Source of the DNA: Nocardioides sp. T2.26MG-1
GTDB taxonomy: Bacteria; Actinomycetota; Actinomycetes; Propionibacteriales; Nocardioidaceae
Length of the DNA stretch: 64,000 bases
Direction of reading: 5' to 3'
NCBI RefSeq assembly: GCF_950101795.1
Contig: NZ_CATNLZ010000010.1
Coordinates: 1 to 64,000 of the forward strand
A program made the translations under genes and the position numbers. Within the stretch, counting starts at the first letter, position 1. Each line of letters starts with the position of its first letter. This document shows positions 1 through 8,159 of the stretch, one piece after another. The notes under the pieces are model-generated. The model searched no databases and was not told where the DNA came from. It saw nothing but the letters and a program-made list of their open reading frames with translations.

Positions 1-272
1 TCGGTGCGGGTCATCCGGGTCTCATGGGCCCACCAGTTCGCCACCGACGTGGCGCCGACCTGCTCGGCGACCCCCACGGTGTCGGCGTGGGCGGCGACGC
101 GGGCCTCGACCTCGGCGAGCCGCGCGGCGGCGCGGGTGAGCTCGGCCAGGGTGTGGGCGGTCTCCTCGGTGCCCATCGACCACAGGGACGCATCCGAGAT
201 CTCATCGAGGAGGGCGTGGACGGCCGTGACGGCGCGCGAGACCTGGTGTCGTGGGTTGGTCTGTGCGGTCAT
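1..272 (-). CDS. DUF222 (13E12-repeat) protein, N-terminal part, cut by the window edge
   Basis: About 90 residues are visible, starting MTAQTNPRHQVSRAVTAVHA. A GGGAG ribosome site lies a few bases before the ATG at 272. The Ala/Glu-rich helical segment (LAELTRAAARLAEVEARVAA, then GATSVANWWAH) is typical of the N-terminus of actinobacterial DUF222 proteins, which usually continue into an HNH endonuclease domain. That C-terminal domain lies outside the window, so nuclease activity is inferred from the family only. These genes are multicopy in Nocardioidaceae and other actinobacteria. Confidence 0.7.
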   Translation of the reverse strand, partial: MTAQTNPRHQVSRAVTAVHALLDEISDASLWSMGTEETAHTLAELTRAAARLAEVEARVAAHADTVGVAEQVGATSVANWWAHETRMTRT

Positions 273-465
273 CGCCACTCCCGAGAAGAAGTTCGCGGCG
301 ACAGTCTATCAAGCACCAGTTCGAAAAGGCAACAGCAAATCGAGAGGGTTCTTGAGGTAGCGGACGGGGAAGCCGGCCGCGGACAGCGACGCGAAGCGGG
401 TCCGGCCCGCTTCGCTGCCAAGGCCCGCGACCACAGGAGGCCCGCAGGCCAACGACCACCAGCGT

Positions 466-606
466 GTGGTCTCGACAAGCTCGACCACCGACGTCCCTCG
501 ACCACCGACGTCCCTCGACCACCGACGTCCCTCGACCACCGACGTCCCTCGACCACCGACGTCCCTCGACCACCGAGGGGCCGTGGTCTCGACAGACTCG
601 ACCACC
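466..606. repeat. 17-bp tandem repeat array bracketed by two near-identical 24-bp hairpin-like sequences
   Basis: The 17-bp unit TCGACCACCGACGTCCC occurs five times in a row from 481, plus a partial sixth copy. The array lies between two 24-bp copies that begin GTGGTCTCGACA and end CTCGACCACC (466-489 and 583-606). Each 24-mer can fold back on itself imperfectly. The whole stretch 273-622 shows no convincing gene: it sits between the DUF222 start and the 3' end of the next minus-strand gene. Such GTGGTCGAG-type repeats are dispersed in Nocardioides-like genomes (known from the group, not tested here). Confidence 0.85.
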
Positions 607-622
607 GACCGCCGGCAGCGCC

Positions 623-1009
623 TCAGACCCCCGGCACCATCCGCTCCCAGTTGGCACACGCCCGGGTGTTGGTGCGGCGCACGCCGGCGCACGGCGGCAT
701 CCGGTCGGGCCACTCGAGCTCGTCCGTGTGGACGTCGCGGACCATCAGCTCGCGGGTCGGCTGGTGCGCCTTGTGGACGACCAGGCAGTCGCACGGGACG
801 AGCTGCTCGCCGTACCGGCGCTCGACCGCTGTGGCGGTCGGGGAGCGCAGGTCACGGAACCGCCGGGTCCACAGCAGGGAGCCGTCGCACCCGAACTCGT
901 CGAGCATGCGCGCCACGAAGCAGACCAGGCACTCGCGCTCCTGCGGCTCCCGCTCGACCACGGCCGCAAGGTAGTGCTCGGCCTCCGCGGCCAGCGACGT
1001 CTCGCTCAT
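623..1009 (-). CDS. DUF2695-like small cytoplasmic protein
   Basis: The protein has 128 residues if the ATG at 1009 is used (MSETSLAAEAEHYLAAVVE); an upstream in-frame TTG at 1039 is less likely. The core ECLVCFVARMLDEFGCDG followed by LLWTRRFRDLR, and a later CDC motif, resemble the DUF2695 family found in actinobacteria. The Cys pairs could bind metal, but no function is established. There is no signal peptide or membrane segment. Family assignment is by eye and moderate. Confidence 0.6.
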   Translation of the reverse strand: MSETSLAAEAEHYLAAVVEREPQERECLVCFVARMLDEFGCDGSLLWTRRFRDLRSPTATAVERRYGEQLVPCDCLVVHKAHQPTRELMVRDVHTDELEWPDRMPPCAGVRRTNTRACANWERMVPGV

Positions 1010-1080
1010 GGGGACCGTTGTAGTGCGGCCCACCGACAACCCGGCCGGCGCGGAGAGTCGCGGTGGGGATCGCCACGGCG

Positions 1081-1284
1081 CTACCGGCAGGCGGTCACCC
1101 GCACCTCACCCGCGGAGGCGACGGGCGCGGTGAACCTCAGCACCCGCCGGCTCTCGCCGTACGCGAACCCGACCCGCCGCCCGTCGGCCTCCACCCGGCA
1201 CGGCTCCCATGACGTGCCGAGCCCGGAGAGCGTCGCCCGGACGTCGTAGGTCCGCGCCCGCTCCGCGGTGAGCCGCATCGTCCA
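1081..1284 (-). pseudogene. C-terminal beta-domain of the GH31 gene, separated by an in-frame TAG
   Basis: Directly after the TAG that ends the GH31 reading frame, the same frame stays open for about 65 residues (MRLTAERARTYDVRATLSGL to GEVRVTACR) and then stops. The text ARTYDVRATLSGLGTSWEPC and RRVLRFTAPV looks like the last beta-sandwich strands of GH31 enzymes rather than an independent protein. There is no ribosome site before its Met. Either the gene carries a nonsense mutation, the stop is read through, or the base is a sequencing error. Confidence 0.65.
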
Positions 1285-3534
1285 CTATCTCGGGCCGACC
1301 CGCGACCGCAGGGTCTCGCCCGGTCCGAGGGTGCCGCGCCACGCTCCGACCCGCGGAGCCGAGAGGAGCGTACGGCGGCCGGCCCGATCGGCCAGCCGGA
1401 CGATGCCGTCGCCGTACTCGCTGAGGGTGTCGACGGATCGCGGCAGCAGCGGCACCACGGCACCGGCTCGCAGGAACAACGGGATCGTCTGGAGCGGTGC
1501 TTGCACGGTCACGGTCTGCCGGCCGCGGGTGACCTCGGCGTGCCGCAGGTTGAACCGACCGTCGTCGCGCAGCCGCCAGGCGCGGGCGAGCTCCACCCAC
1601 TGACCACGGGGCAGGTAGGTCTGCCGGGAGTCGGCGCCCTTGGTCGAGACCGGGGCGACCAGGAGGTCGCGGCCGAAGAGGTACTCGTCGTCGGTGCTCG
1701 CGGCGCGGTGGTCGCCGGGGTAGGCCAGTGCGAGGTGGCGCATCAGCGGCATGCCCCGTTGCAGGTAGGCGTCCTGACTGCCGGCGACGTACGGGTACAG
1801 CATCGTCCGCAGCCGCGTGTAGCGCTTCCAGACCGGTGCCACGGCCGGGTCGGTGACCTGGGCCCGATCGCCGGTCGCGCCGATCGCGATGCCGCCCGAC
1901 TGCAGGCGCATCACCCCGGTGAAGGCGCCGAACTCGATCCATCGCGCCAGCAGCTCGGGGGACAGCACGGGGTCGGAGAACAGCGTGAAGAAGCCTCCGA
2001 CGTCCGGCCCCCAGAACGACACCCCGGACGTGCCCATGGTCAGGCCCTGACGCACCGAGGAGGTCAGCCCGTCGAATCCCCACGTGGTGGTCGGGTCGCC
2101 GCCCCACACGATCGACGACTCCTTGATCGCGTCGGTCCACCCCGAGCGGTTGAACCGCAGCAACGGCCTCGGCGCCCGGGTCTCGAAGTCCCGCGCCGCG
2201 GCGTGGTACTGCTCGACGTACCGGTTGTGCATCGTCGGCCCGGGCGTGCCGTCGGCCGACACCGCGCTCGCGGGCGTGTACTCGCCGAAGTCCTCCATCC
2301 AGCCGTCGTAGCCGTCCGCGACCGCCTCGCCGAGCAGCCGCTGGAAGAGGCCGCGCCCTGCCGGCGCGGAGAAGTCGAACTGCGAGACCCGGAAGTTGGT
2401 GGCCGTGGAGTAGCGGTAGACCAGCGGGGACCCGTCGGCGTCGCGGGTGAAGGCACCCGTCGCGACGCCCTCGTCGTACACCGCCGGGTAGGTCGTGCAC
2501 ACCATCGGGTTGACGTACGTCGTCACCGCGGCGCCCTGGTCGTGCAGCGCCTCGGTCAGTGCCCGCTCCCGCACCGGGTCCTGGTCACCGCACGGCAGGT
2601 AGTGCGTGTAGGTCTGCGCGACCGTGACCGGCACGTCGCGCCGGCGCTGGTCCGCGAGCCCGGCCGCGGCGTCGCCGACCGGCTGCCACCAGGCTCCGTG
2701 CACCAGGGGGCCGGCCGGGGCCGGCTGTCGGCCCACCGCCCGGGTCATCCGGGCCAGGGCCCGGGCCGGGGTGGGGCCGGGGAGCACTCGAAGGTCGAGG
2801 CGGTCGGACTGCACGACCACGCGCGTCACGTCCGGGTGCTGAGGGGTGGCCAGCTCGAAGGAGCTGTCCTCGTCGTTGTCGACCAGCACCCCGTAGCCCG
2901 CCGTCGAGAGCACCCACGGCACCGGGAAGTACGTCGCGTCCGCGCGGTTGCTGAATCCGGGCGGTGGGACGAACCCGGCCACGAGCAGCGACTGGCTCGT
3001 GGTGTACGGCCCGTCGAGGACCCGGTTCTGCACCTCGCGGCCGCGGTGGTCGACGGCGTCGGAGCGTTCGCCCAGACCCAGGTAGCGCTCGGCGGGACCT
3101 GCCCGGAAGTCCATCGACACCCCGGTGACCGCGTCGCCGTGGCTCGCCACCGACACGGCGTACGCACCGTCGGCGGCGGGGCTGACCCGCACGCTCGCGG
3201 ACACGGTGGGGTCGGCGGTGCCGAGCTCGACGACCTCGTCGTGCACCGCGACCACGTGGGTGGCGGGCACGCTGCCGGTCGTGGTGACGACGGCGATCGC
3301 GTCCTGGGCGACGGTGGCCAGGACCGTGCTGGTGCCGTCGACGAACCGCACCGACCAGTCCCCGCCCACCGGAGCGGTCACCACGGCGTGCATCCCACCT
3401 CGTGGCCCGTCGTCCGGAGCCGAGCCGGAGCCGTCGGGGGCCGAGGCGGCGGGTGCGGACGGCACCAGCAGGCCGCCCGCCACGGCCAGACCTGTGAACC
3501 GGACGAGCAGACGGTGAAGGCGCATGGGAGGCAT
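1285..3534 (-). CDS. secreted GH31-family alpha-glycosidase, C-terminally cut by TAG
   Basis: About 749 residues. The start MPPMRLHRLLVRFTGLAVAG begins a signal peptide ending near ASA, so the enzyme is probably exported; the second Met at 3525 is an equally good start. GH31 landmarks are WMEDFGEYTP (nucleophile Asp) and SFWGPDVGGFF (acid/base Asp), followed by RYTRLRTMLYPYV and DEYLFGRDLLVAPV. The DFGEY form is shared with YihQ-like GH31 members, but sulfoquinovose specificity cannot be claimed. The frame ends at TAG (1285-1287), although the same frame continues with a further beta-domain down to 1081. Activity of the shortened protein is uncertain. Confidence 0.85.
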   Translation of the reverse strand: MPPMRLHRLLVRFTGLAVAGGLLVPSAPAASAPDGSGSAPDDGPRGGMHAVVTAPVGGDWSVRFVDGTSTVLATVAQDAIAVVTTTGSVPATHVVAVHDEVVELGTADPTVSASVRVSPAADGAYAVSVASHGDAVTGVSMDFRAGPAERYLGLGERSDAVDHRGREVQNRVLDGPYTTSQSLLVAGFVPPPGFSNRADATYFPVPWVLSTAGYGVLVDNDEDSSFELATPQHPDVTRVVVQSDRLDLRVLPGPTPARALARMTRAVGRQPAPAGPLVHGAWWQPVGDAAAGLADQRRRDVPVTVAQTYTHYLPCGDQDPVRERALTEALHDQGAAVTTYVNPMVCTTYPAVYDEGVATGAFTRDADGSPLVYRYSTATNFRVSQFDFSAPAGRGLFQRLLGEAVADGYDGWMEDFGEYTPASAVSADGTPGPTMHNRYVEQYHAAARDFETRAPRPLLRFNRSGWTDAIKESSIVWGGDPTTTWGFDGLTSSVRQGLTMGTSGVSFWGPDVGGFFTLFSDPVLSPELLARWIEFGAFTGVMRLQSGGIAIGATGDRAQVTDPAVAPVWKRYTRLRTMLYPYVAGSQDAYLQRGMPLMRHLALAYPGDHRAASTDDEYLFGRDLLVAPVSTKGADSRQTYLPRGQWVELARAWRLRDDGRFNLRHAEVTRGRQTVTVQAPLQTIPLFLRAGAVVPLLPRSVDTLSEYGDGIVRLADRAGRRTLLSAPRVGAWRGTLGPGETLRSRVGPR

Positions 3535-3629
3535 GCTGCCATCAGGGACGTCGGGCTGCGGGCACGTCGCTCCACCCGACCTCGGATCCCGCCCCGCGGT
3601 GCCGTGCCGGCACGGGCCACCCGCAGTGC

Positions 3630-3643
3630 GGGACCTAGGACCC
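3630..3643. promoter_or_regulatory. DosR-like box GGGACCTAGGACCC outside the island
   Basis: The 14-mer matches the box family repeated across 30-60 kb (consensus close to GGGACCTTGGTCCC). It ends 35 bp before the GTG of the gene at 3679. The upstream GH31 gene starts about 95 bp away on the other strand. It could be a regulon member 25 kb from the main cluster, but a single occurrence in very GC-rich DNA needs testing. Confidence 0.45.
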
Positions 3644-3678
3644 TGGGGCGGTCGCGGGGACGGGGCGACCATGGGGCG

Positions 3679-4263
3679 GTGGAGCACGCGCGCGTCCGCG
3701 TCTACTGGCTGCCGCTCGGGGCAGGCGGGCGGGTCGTGGCGCGCAACGGCCGGGCCTTCGAGGCCTGGGCCGCGCGCCGCGGGCGGCGCGAGCCGTGCGA
3801 CCTCTACCACGCCGCGCTCGAGGTGCAGATCTGTGAGGCGAACTACGTCATCGAGATGGCGCCGGCCTGGAGCCGCGCGGCGCCGGACCGTGGCGTGGTC
3901 GCGACCGGTCCCGTCGGCATGCGGTGGCTGGGCGCCTCCCGCCTGTTCCGCTACGAGGTACGTCGCTGGCGCGACGGCGTGATCCCCGACCGGGACAGCG
4001 CGGTCGGCGGCGCGGTGCCCGTGCTCACGGACTCGATGCGCGCGATCCACCTGCTCGCGCTGGTGCCGCTGGTCCCCGAGCTCACCTGGGGCCGCGACGA
4101 GCTCCATCTCGGGGAGATGTGGAACTCCAACTCGCTGGTCGCGTGGCTGCTCGCCGGCAGCGGCCACGACATCGACGGCCTGCGGCCTCCGCCCGGCGGG
4201 CGGGCGCCCGGTTGGGACGCCGGGCTGCGGCTGGTGCGCACCTGGGACGAGGTCGCCGCCTAG
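3679..4263 (+). CDS. conserved actinobacterial protein of unknown function, possibly LRAT/papain-like fold
   Basis: The protein has 194 residues; GTG at 3679 is chosen because the conserved text starts at once (VEHARVRVYWLPLGAGG). I do not recognise a named domain. Conserved-looking blocks are LYHAALEV, YVIEMAP, VVATGPVGMRWLG, FRYEVRRWRDGVIPD and MWNSNSLVAWLLA. A His in LYHAALEV followed much later by NSNSL recalls the order of the His and Asn-Cys motifs in permuted papain-like proteins, with Ser in place of Cys; this is inference only. It overlaps the convergent gene at 4260 by 4 bp. A DosR-like box lies just upstream. Confidence 0.7.
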   Translation: MEHARVRVYWLPLGAGGRVVARNGRAFEAWAARRGRREPCDLYHAALEVQICEANYVIEMAPAWSRAAPDRGVVATGPVGMRWLGASRLFRYEVRRWRDGVIPDRDSAVGGAVPVLTDSMRAIHLLALVPLVPELTWGRDELHLGEMWNSNSLVAWLLAGSGHDIDGLRPPPGGRAPGWDAGLRLVRTWDEVAA

Positions 4264-5108
4264 GTCCCGTGCAGGATCCCGGCGAGCTCCTCGACGCCAT
4301 CGACGAGACGGGTGCCCGGGCGCGCCCAGGAGGCGTTGGCGTCGACCGGGTGCACCGGCACGCCGTCAGGCAGCACGGACGAGGCCACGAGCTCCGCGGC
4401 CAGCGCCGTCGCGCCGGCCAGGTCGTAGCCGCACGGCGCCACCACGACGACGTCGGGCGCGGCCCCGTGCACGGTCTCCCAGAGCACCCGCTCGGACCTG
4501 GCGCCCGCCTTGCCGAGCAGCGGTACGCCGCCGGCGGCCTCGATCATCTCCGGCACCCAGTGGCCGGGGGCGTACGGCGGGTCCGTCCACTCCAGCAGCA
4601 TCACCCGCGGCCGGTCCCGGTCGGCGACGCGGTCGGCGACGGCGGCGAGCCGGGCCCGCTGCGACGCGACCAGCGCGCGAGCCTCGGCGTCGTGCCCGGT
4701 CACCCGGCCCAGCAGCAGGATCGAGTCCAGCACCTCGTCGAGCGTGTGCGGGTCGATCGTGAGGACCTCCGCGGTGCAGCCGAGGTGGGCGAGGGCGTCG
4801 TCGACCACGGAGACGTCGACCGCGCAGACCGCACACAGGTCCTGGGTGACGACGAGGTCGGCGTCGAGGCCGGCGAGCGCGTCCTCGGCCAGGTGGTAGA
4901 GGTCCTCGCCGCGGGCCATCGCACCCACGACGTACGCGTCGATCTCCGCGGGCATCAGTCCGGGCGGCATCGCCGAGGTCGAGACCACGGTCCGGGTCCG
5001 CGCCTCGGGCGGGAAGTCGCACTCGAACGTCACACCGACGACGTCGTCGCCGGCGCCGATCGCGAACAGGATCTCCGTGGTGGAGGGCAGCAACGAGACG
5101 ATCCGCAC
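4260..5108 (-). CDS. cobalamin-binding-type periplasmic-fold protein (BtuF/COG0614-like)
   Basis: The protein has 282 residues with a GTG start, VRIVSLLPSTTEILFAIGAG. This opening and CAVCAVDVSVVDDAL, VLTIDPHTLDEVLDSI and PDVVVVAPCGYDLAGA are typical of the BtuF-like helical-backbone binding-protein fold. No signal peptide or lipobox is visible, so unlike true ABC-transporter binding proteins it probably stays in the cytoplasm; such soluble forms are common in actinobacteria and their ligand is usually unproven. No transporter genes are adjacent. Confidence 0.75.
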   Translation of the reverse strand: MRIVSLLPSTTEILFAIGAGDDVVGVTFECDFPPEARTRTVVSTSAMPPGLMPAEIDAYVVGAMARGEDLYHLAEDALAGLDADLVVTQDLCAVCAVDVSVVDDALAHLGCTAEVLTIDPHTLDEVLDSILLLGRVTGHDAEARALVASQRARLAAVADRVADRDRPRVMLLEWTDPPYAPGHWVPEMIEAAGGVPLLGKAGARSERVLWETVHGAAPDVVVVAPCGYDLAGATALAAELVASSVLPDGVPVHPVDANASWARPGTRLVDGVEELAGILHGT

Positions 5109-5151
5109 GCCTCGACACTAGGCCCCGGGCGTGCGTGGACAATGGGCGGCG

Positions 5152-5934
5152 ATGGACGACCCGACGCTCGCCGTGCTCGCCCTGCTCGGCCTCGCGGGGC
5201 TCGCGGCGGGGTTCGTCGACGCGGTCGTGGGCGGCGGCGGGCTGATCCAGCTGCCCGCGCTGCTGCTGGGCCTCCCGGGTGCCAGCCCGGTGCAGGTGCT
5301 CGCCACCAACAAGCTCGCCTCGATCTGCGGCACCACGATGAGCAGCGCGACGTACTACCGCCGGATCCGGCCCGACCCGCGCACGTTCGGGCCGCTGATG
5401 CTCTTCGCGTTCGCCGGGTCGGCCGGCGGTGCGGTCGTCGCGAGCCACATCCCGGGCGACGCCTTCAAGCCGATCGTGCTGGTGGCCCTCCTCGTCGTCG
5501 GCGCGTGGGTGCTGCTCCGGCCGGCGCTCGGGGACGAGACGCTGCTGCGGTTCGCCGGCCACCGGCACACCACGGTGGCGATGCTGACCGGGCTGGTGAT
5601 CGGGTTCTACGACGGCGCGCTCGGCCCCGGCACCGGCAGCTTCTTCGTGATCACGCTGGTCGGCCTCCTGGGCTACAGCTTCCTCGAGGCCTCCGCGAAG
5701 GCACGGCTGGCCAACTGGGCGACCAACCTCGCCGCGCTGTGCGTGTTCGTGCCGCAGGGTGCGGTGGTGTGGCACGTGGGGATCGTGATGGGCGGCTGCA
5801 ATCTGGTCGGTGGCTACCTCGGGGCCCGGACGGCGGTCGCGCGCGGCGCCGGCTTCGTGCGGGCGTTCTTCGTGGTGGTGGTCGCGGCGTTCGTGGTCCG
5901 CATCGGCGGCGACGTGCTGGGGGTCTGGTCGTGA
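5152..5934 (+). CDS. TauE/SafE-family anion exporter
   Basis: The protein has about 260 residues, MDDPTLAVLALLGLAGLAAG, with about eight membrane segments. The family signature GFVDAVVGGGGLIQLPALLL near the N-terminus and a second copy (GFYDGALGPGTGSFFVI) in the middle are clear. The family moves small anions such as sulfite or sulfoacetate; the substrate here is unknown. It is the first gene of a run of five genes with 4-base overlaps (5152-8129). The ATG at 5152 follows GGGCGGCG; an earlier in-frame ATG-like start at 5131 is less likely. Confidence 0.88.
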   Translation: MDDPTLAVLALLGLAGLAAGFVDAVVGGGGLIQLPALLLGLPGASPVQVLATNKLASICGTTMSSATYYRRIRPDPRTFGPLMLFAFAGSAGGAVVASHIPGDAFKPIVLVALLVVGAWVLLRPALGDETLLRFAGHRHTTVAMLTGLVIGFYDGALGPGTGSFFVITLVGLLGYSFLEASAKARLANWATNLAALCVFVPQGAVVWHVGIVMGGCNLVGGYLGARTAVARGAGFVRAFFVVVVAAFVVRIGGDVLGVWS

Positions 5935-6578
5935 GCAGCTACCTCACCGTCGCCCGCGACGCCGAGGCCGAGATCGAGGTCAAGCGCTCGCGCTTCCGGT
6001 GCACGCTGGTGCGGGTCGAGGACGAGGATGCCGCGCGCGCGGTCGTCGACCGGCTCCGCCGCGAGCACTGGGACGCCCGGCACCACTGCTCCGCCTTCAG
6101 GATCCGGCCGAGCATCCTGGGCCCGTCCGGTCAGCTCGAGCGCTCCTCCGACGACGGCGAGCCGGCCGGCACCGCGGGCGCACCGATGCTCGAGGTGCTC
6201 CGGGGCCGGGAGGTCAGCGACGTGGTCGCGGTCGTCACCCGGTGGTTCGGCGGCACGCTGCTCGGTGCCGGCGGACTGGTGCGGGCGTACGGCGACGCCG
6301 TACGCGCCGGCCTCGACCGGGCCGGCACCCTGCGGCGGACGCTGGTGCGCGAGCACGTCCTCGAGCTCGACCACGCCGACGCCGGCCGGGTCGAGAGCGA
6401 GCTGCGGTCGCGGGGCGTGGCCGTGCTGGACTCCGCGTACGCCGCCCGGGTCACCCTCCGGCTCGGCGTGCCGCCCGAGGGAGAGGCGCGGCTGGCCGCG
6501 CTGCTCGCCGAGCTCACCGCGGGCGCCGCGGAAACCACTGCGGCCGGCGAGCGCTGGGTCGATAGCCTCCCCACATGA
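5931..6578 (+). CDS. YigZ/IMPACT-family protein
   Basis: The protein has 215 residues. GTG at 5931 overlaps the stop of the TauE gene (GTGA). The signatures EIEVKRSRFRCTL, HHCSAFR, SSDDGEPAGTAGAPMLEVL and VVTRWFGGTLLGAGGLVRAY are diagnostic of the IMPACT N-terminal fold, and a C-terminal DUF1949-like ferredoxin-fold half follows. Family members are linked to translation control and stress, but the bacterial biochemical role is not settled. Translational coupling suggests it is made together with its neighbours. Confidence 0.92.
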   Translation: MSSYLTVARDAEAEIEVKRSRFRCTLVRVEDEDAARAVVDRLRREHWDARHHCSAFRIRPSILGPSGQLERSSDDGEPAGTAGAPMLEVLRGREVSDVVAVVTRWFGGTLLGAGGLVRAYGDAVRAGLDRAGTLRRTLVREHVLELDHADAGRVESELRSRGVAVLDSAYAARVTLRLGVPPEGEARLAALLAELTAGAAETTAAGERWVDSLPT

Positions 6579-6889
6579 GCATTCCCGTGGATCTCGCGGA
6601 TCTCCCGACGACCCTCGCGGACTTCGACCGCGGCTACCTGCTGACGACCTCCGACGATCGGGTCAAGGCGGTGTCGGTGCGCGCCGAGCCCGCGGGCGAC
6701 GCGCTGCGGGTCGCGACCCCCGGGCGCGGCTCGGTCGCCAACGTCGCGGCCAACCCCGTCGCCACCCTGCTGTTCCCGCCGCTCCAGGCCGGCGGCTTCA
6801 CGCTGCTCGTGGACGGGTCGGCAGACGTCGACGGCGACGACGTCGTCCTCACGCCCAGCGGTGCCGTGCTGCACAAGGCGGTCGCATGA
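6575..6889 (+). CDS. PNPOx-like FMN split-barrel protein
   Basis: The protein has 104 residues, MSIPVDLADLPTTLADFDRG. The strand pattern with VRAEPAGDALRVATPGRGSVANVAANPVATLLFPP is typical of the short pyridoxamine-5'-phosphate-oxidase-like split barrels, which bind FMN, F420 or heme; the cofactor here is not visible. The start overlaps the previous stop (ATGA), and its own stop overlaps the next start in the same way. Confidence 0.8.
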   Translation: MSIPVDLADLPTTLADFDRGYLLTTSDDRVKAVSVRAEPAGDALRVATPGRGSVANVAANPVATLLFPPLQAGGFTLLVDGSADVDGDDVVLTPSGAVLHKAVA

Positions 6890-7620
6890 GCACCTCGCCG
6901 TTCTGGGTCAGCGCGTTCCTCGACTTCGCCGCCGACGACTTCGGGCGGGGCGTGGGGTTCTGGCAGGGCGTCACCGGCTACGAGCTCTCCGAGCGGCGCG
7001 GCGTCGACGGCGCGTTCGCGACGCTGGTGCCGCCCGACGGCGACGACTACCTGCGCGTCCAGCGGCTCGGCGACGGCGACGGCCGGGTGCACCTCGACCT
7101 GCACGTCGAGAGCCCGGCGACGGCCGCCGAGGCCGCGATCGAGCTCGGCGCCCACGTGCTGATGCGGCACGAGCAGGGGTACGTCGTGCTGCGCTCGCCC
7201 GGCGGCTTCGAGTTCTGCTTCGTGCGCCACCACGCGTCGCGACGGCCCGCGCCGGCGACCTGGCCGGACGGCAACCGGTCGTACGTCGACCAGGTGTGCC
7301 TCGACCTGCCGCCCGAGCACCACGCGGCCGAGGTGGCGTTCTGGCAGGCGTTGACCGGCTGGGACTTCACCGACTCGGTGTCGCCGGAGTTCTCCCGGCT
7401 CCACCCGCCGGACGACCAACCGCTGCGGTGGCTGCTCCAGCGCCTCGACGACCACGGCGGCGCGGTCACCGCGCACCTCGACCTGGCCGCCGACGACCGG
7501 GAGGCCGAGGCGGCCCGGCACGTCGGGCTCGGCGCGACGGTGGCACGGGTGCACGAGCACTGGACCGTGCTGACCGACCCCGTGGGGACGACGTACTGCA
7601 TCACCGGGAGGAAGCCGTGA
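6886..7620 (+). CDS. two-domain VOC (glyoxalase/dioxygenase superfamily) protein
   Basis: The protein has 244 residues in two repeated VOC halves, about 1-118 and 128-244. FLDFAADDFGRGVGFWQGVTG opens the first half and VCLDLPPEHHAAEVAFWQALTGWDF the second; both end in a strand like GGFEFCFV or VGTTYCI. The ligand and reaction are unknown. Overlaps of 4 bp on both sides place it in the 5152-8129 operon. Confidence 0.85.
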   Translation: MSTSPFWVSAFLDFAADDFGRGVGFWQGVTGYELSERRGVDGAFATLVPPDGDDYLRVQRLGDGDGRVHLDLHVESPATAAEAAIELGAHVLMRHEQGYVVLRSPGGFEFCFVRHHASRRPAPATWPDGNRSYVDQVCLDLPPEHHAAEVAFWQALTGWDFTDSVSPEFSRLHPPDDQPLRWLLQRLDDHGGAVTAHLDLAADDREAEAARHVGLGATVARVHEHWTVLTDPVGTTYCITGRKP

Positions 7621-8129
7621 CCGAGCGCATCGACCCGCCGCTCGCGGCCGACGAGAAGACGACGCTGCTGGGGTTCCTCGACTACCACCGCGACACGCTG
7701 CGGCTGAAGACCGCCGGCCTCGACGCCGCCCAGCTCGCCGCGACGCTGCCGCCGTCGGAGATGACGCTCGGCGGGATGCTCAAGCACCTCGCGCTCGTCG
7801 AGCACTCCTGGCTGCGCCGAGTGTTCCTCGGGGAGGAGTTCGCGGAGCCGTGGGCGTCGGCGGACTGGGACGCCGACTGGGACTGGGACTGGCACAGCGC
7901 CGTCGACGACACCCCCGAGCAGCTCCGGACGCTGTTCGACGAGACCGTCGCCGACTCCGACGGGGTGCTCGCCGGCGCGAGCCTGGACGACCTCGCGGCG
8001 CGGCCCGACAGGCGCGGCGAGCACGGCTCGCTGCGCTGGATCGTGCTGCACCTGGTCGAGGAGTACGCCCGCCACAACGGCCACGCCGACCTGATCCGCG
8101 AGTCGATCGACGGCGTCACGGGGGAGTGA
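7617..8129 (+). CDS. DinB/DUF664-family four-helix protein
   Basis: The protein has 170 residues with a GTG start overlapping the VOC stop. The text TLLGFLDYHRDTLRLKTAGLD, MLKHLALVEHSWLRRVF and LVEEYARHNGHADLIRESIDG is the usual DUF664/DinB layout with three metal-ligand His positions (KHLALVEH, ARHNGH). In actinobacteria related proteins include mycothiol-dependent enzymes, so a thiol-transfer role is possible but unproven. It is the last gene of the coupled operon. Confidence 0.85.
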   Translation: MTERIDPPLAADEKTTLLGFLDYHRDTLRLKTAGLDAAQLAATLPPSEMTLGGMLKHLALVEHSWLRRVFLGEEFAEPWASADWDADWDWDWHSAVDDTPEQLRTLFDETVADSDGVLAGASLDDLAARPDRRGEHGSLRWIVLHLVEEYARHNGHADLIRESIDGVTGE

Positions 8130-8159
8130 GCCGGACCCGCGCGCGTACCCGGGCGATGC

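Noticed and set aside
466..606. Tandem repeats as a possible CRISPR array
   Set aside because: The 17-bp units are directly adjacent with no variable spacers, and no cas genes are present.
1285..1287. TAG read as a special amino acid in the GH31 gene
   Set aside because: No pyrrolysine system is seen and GH31 enzymes do not need one. A nonsense change or sequencing error is more likely.
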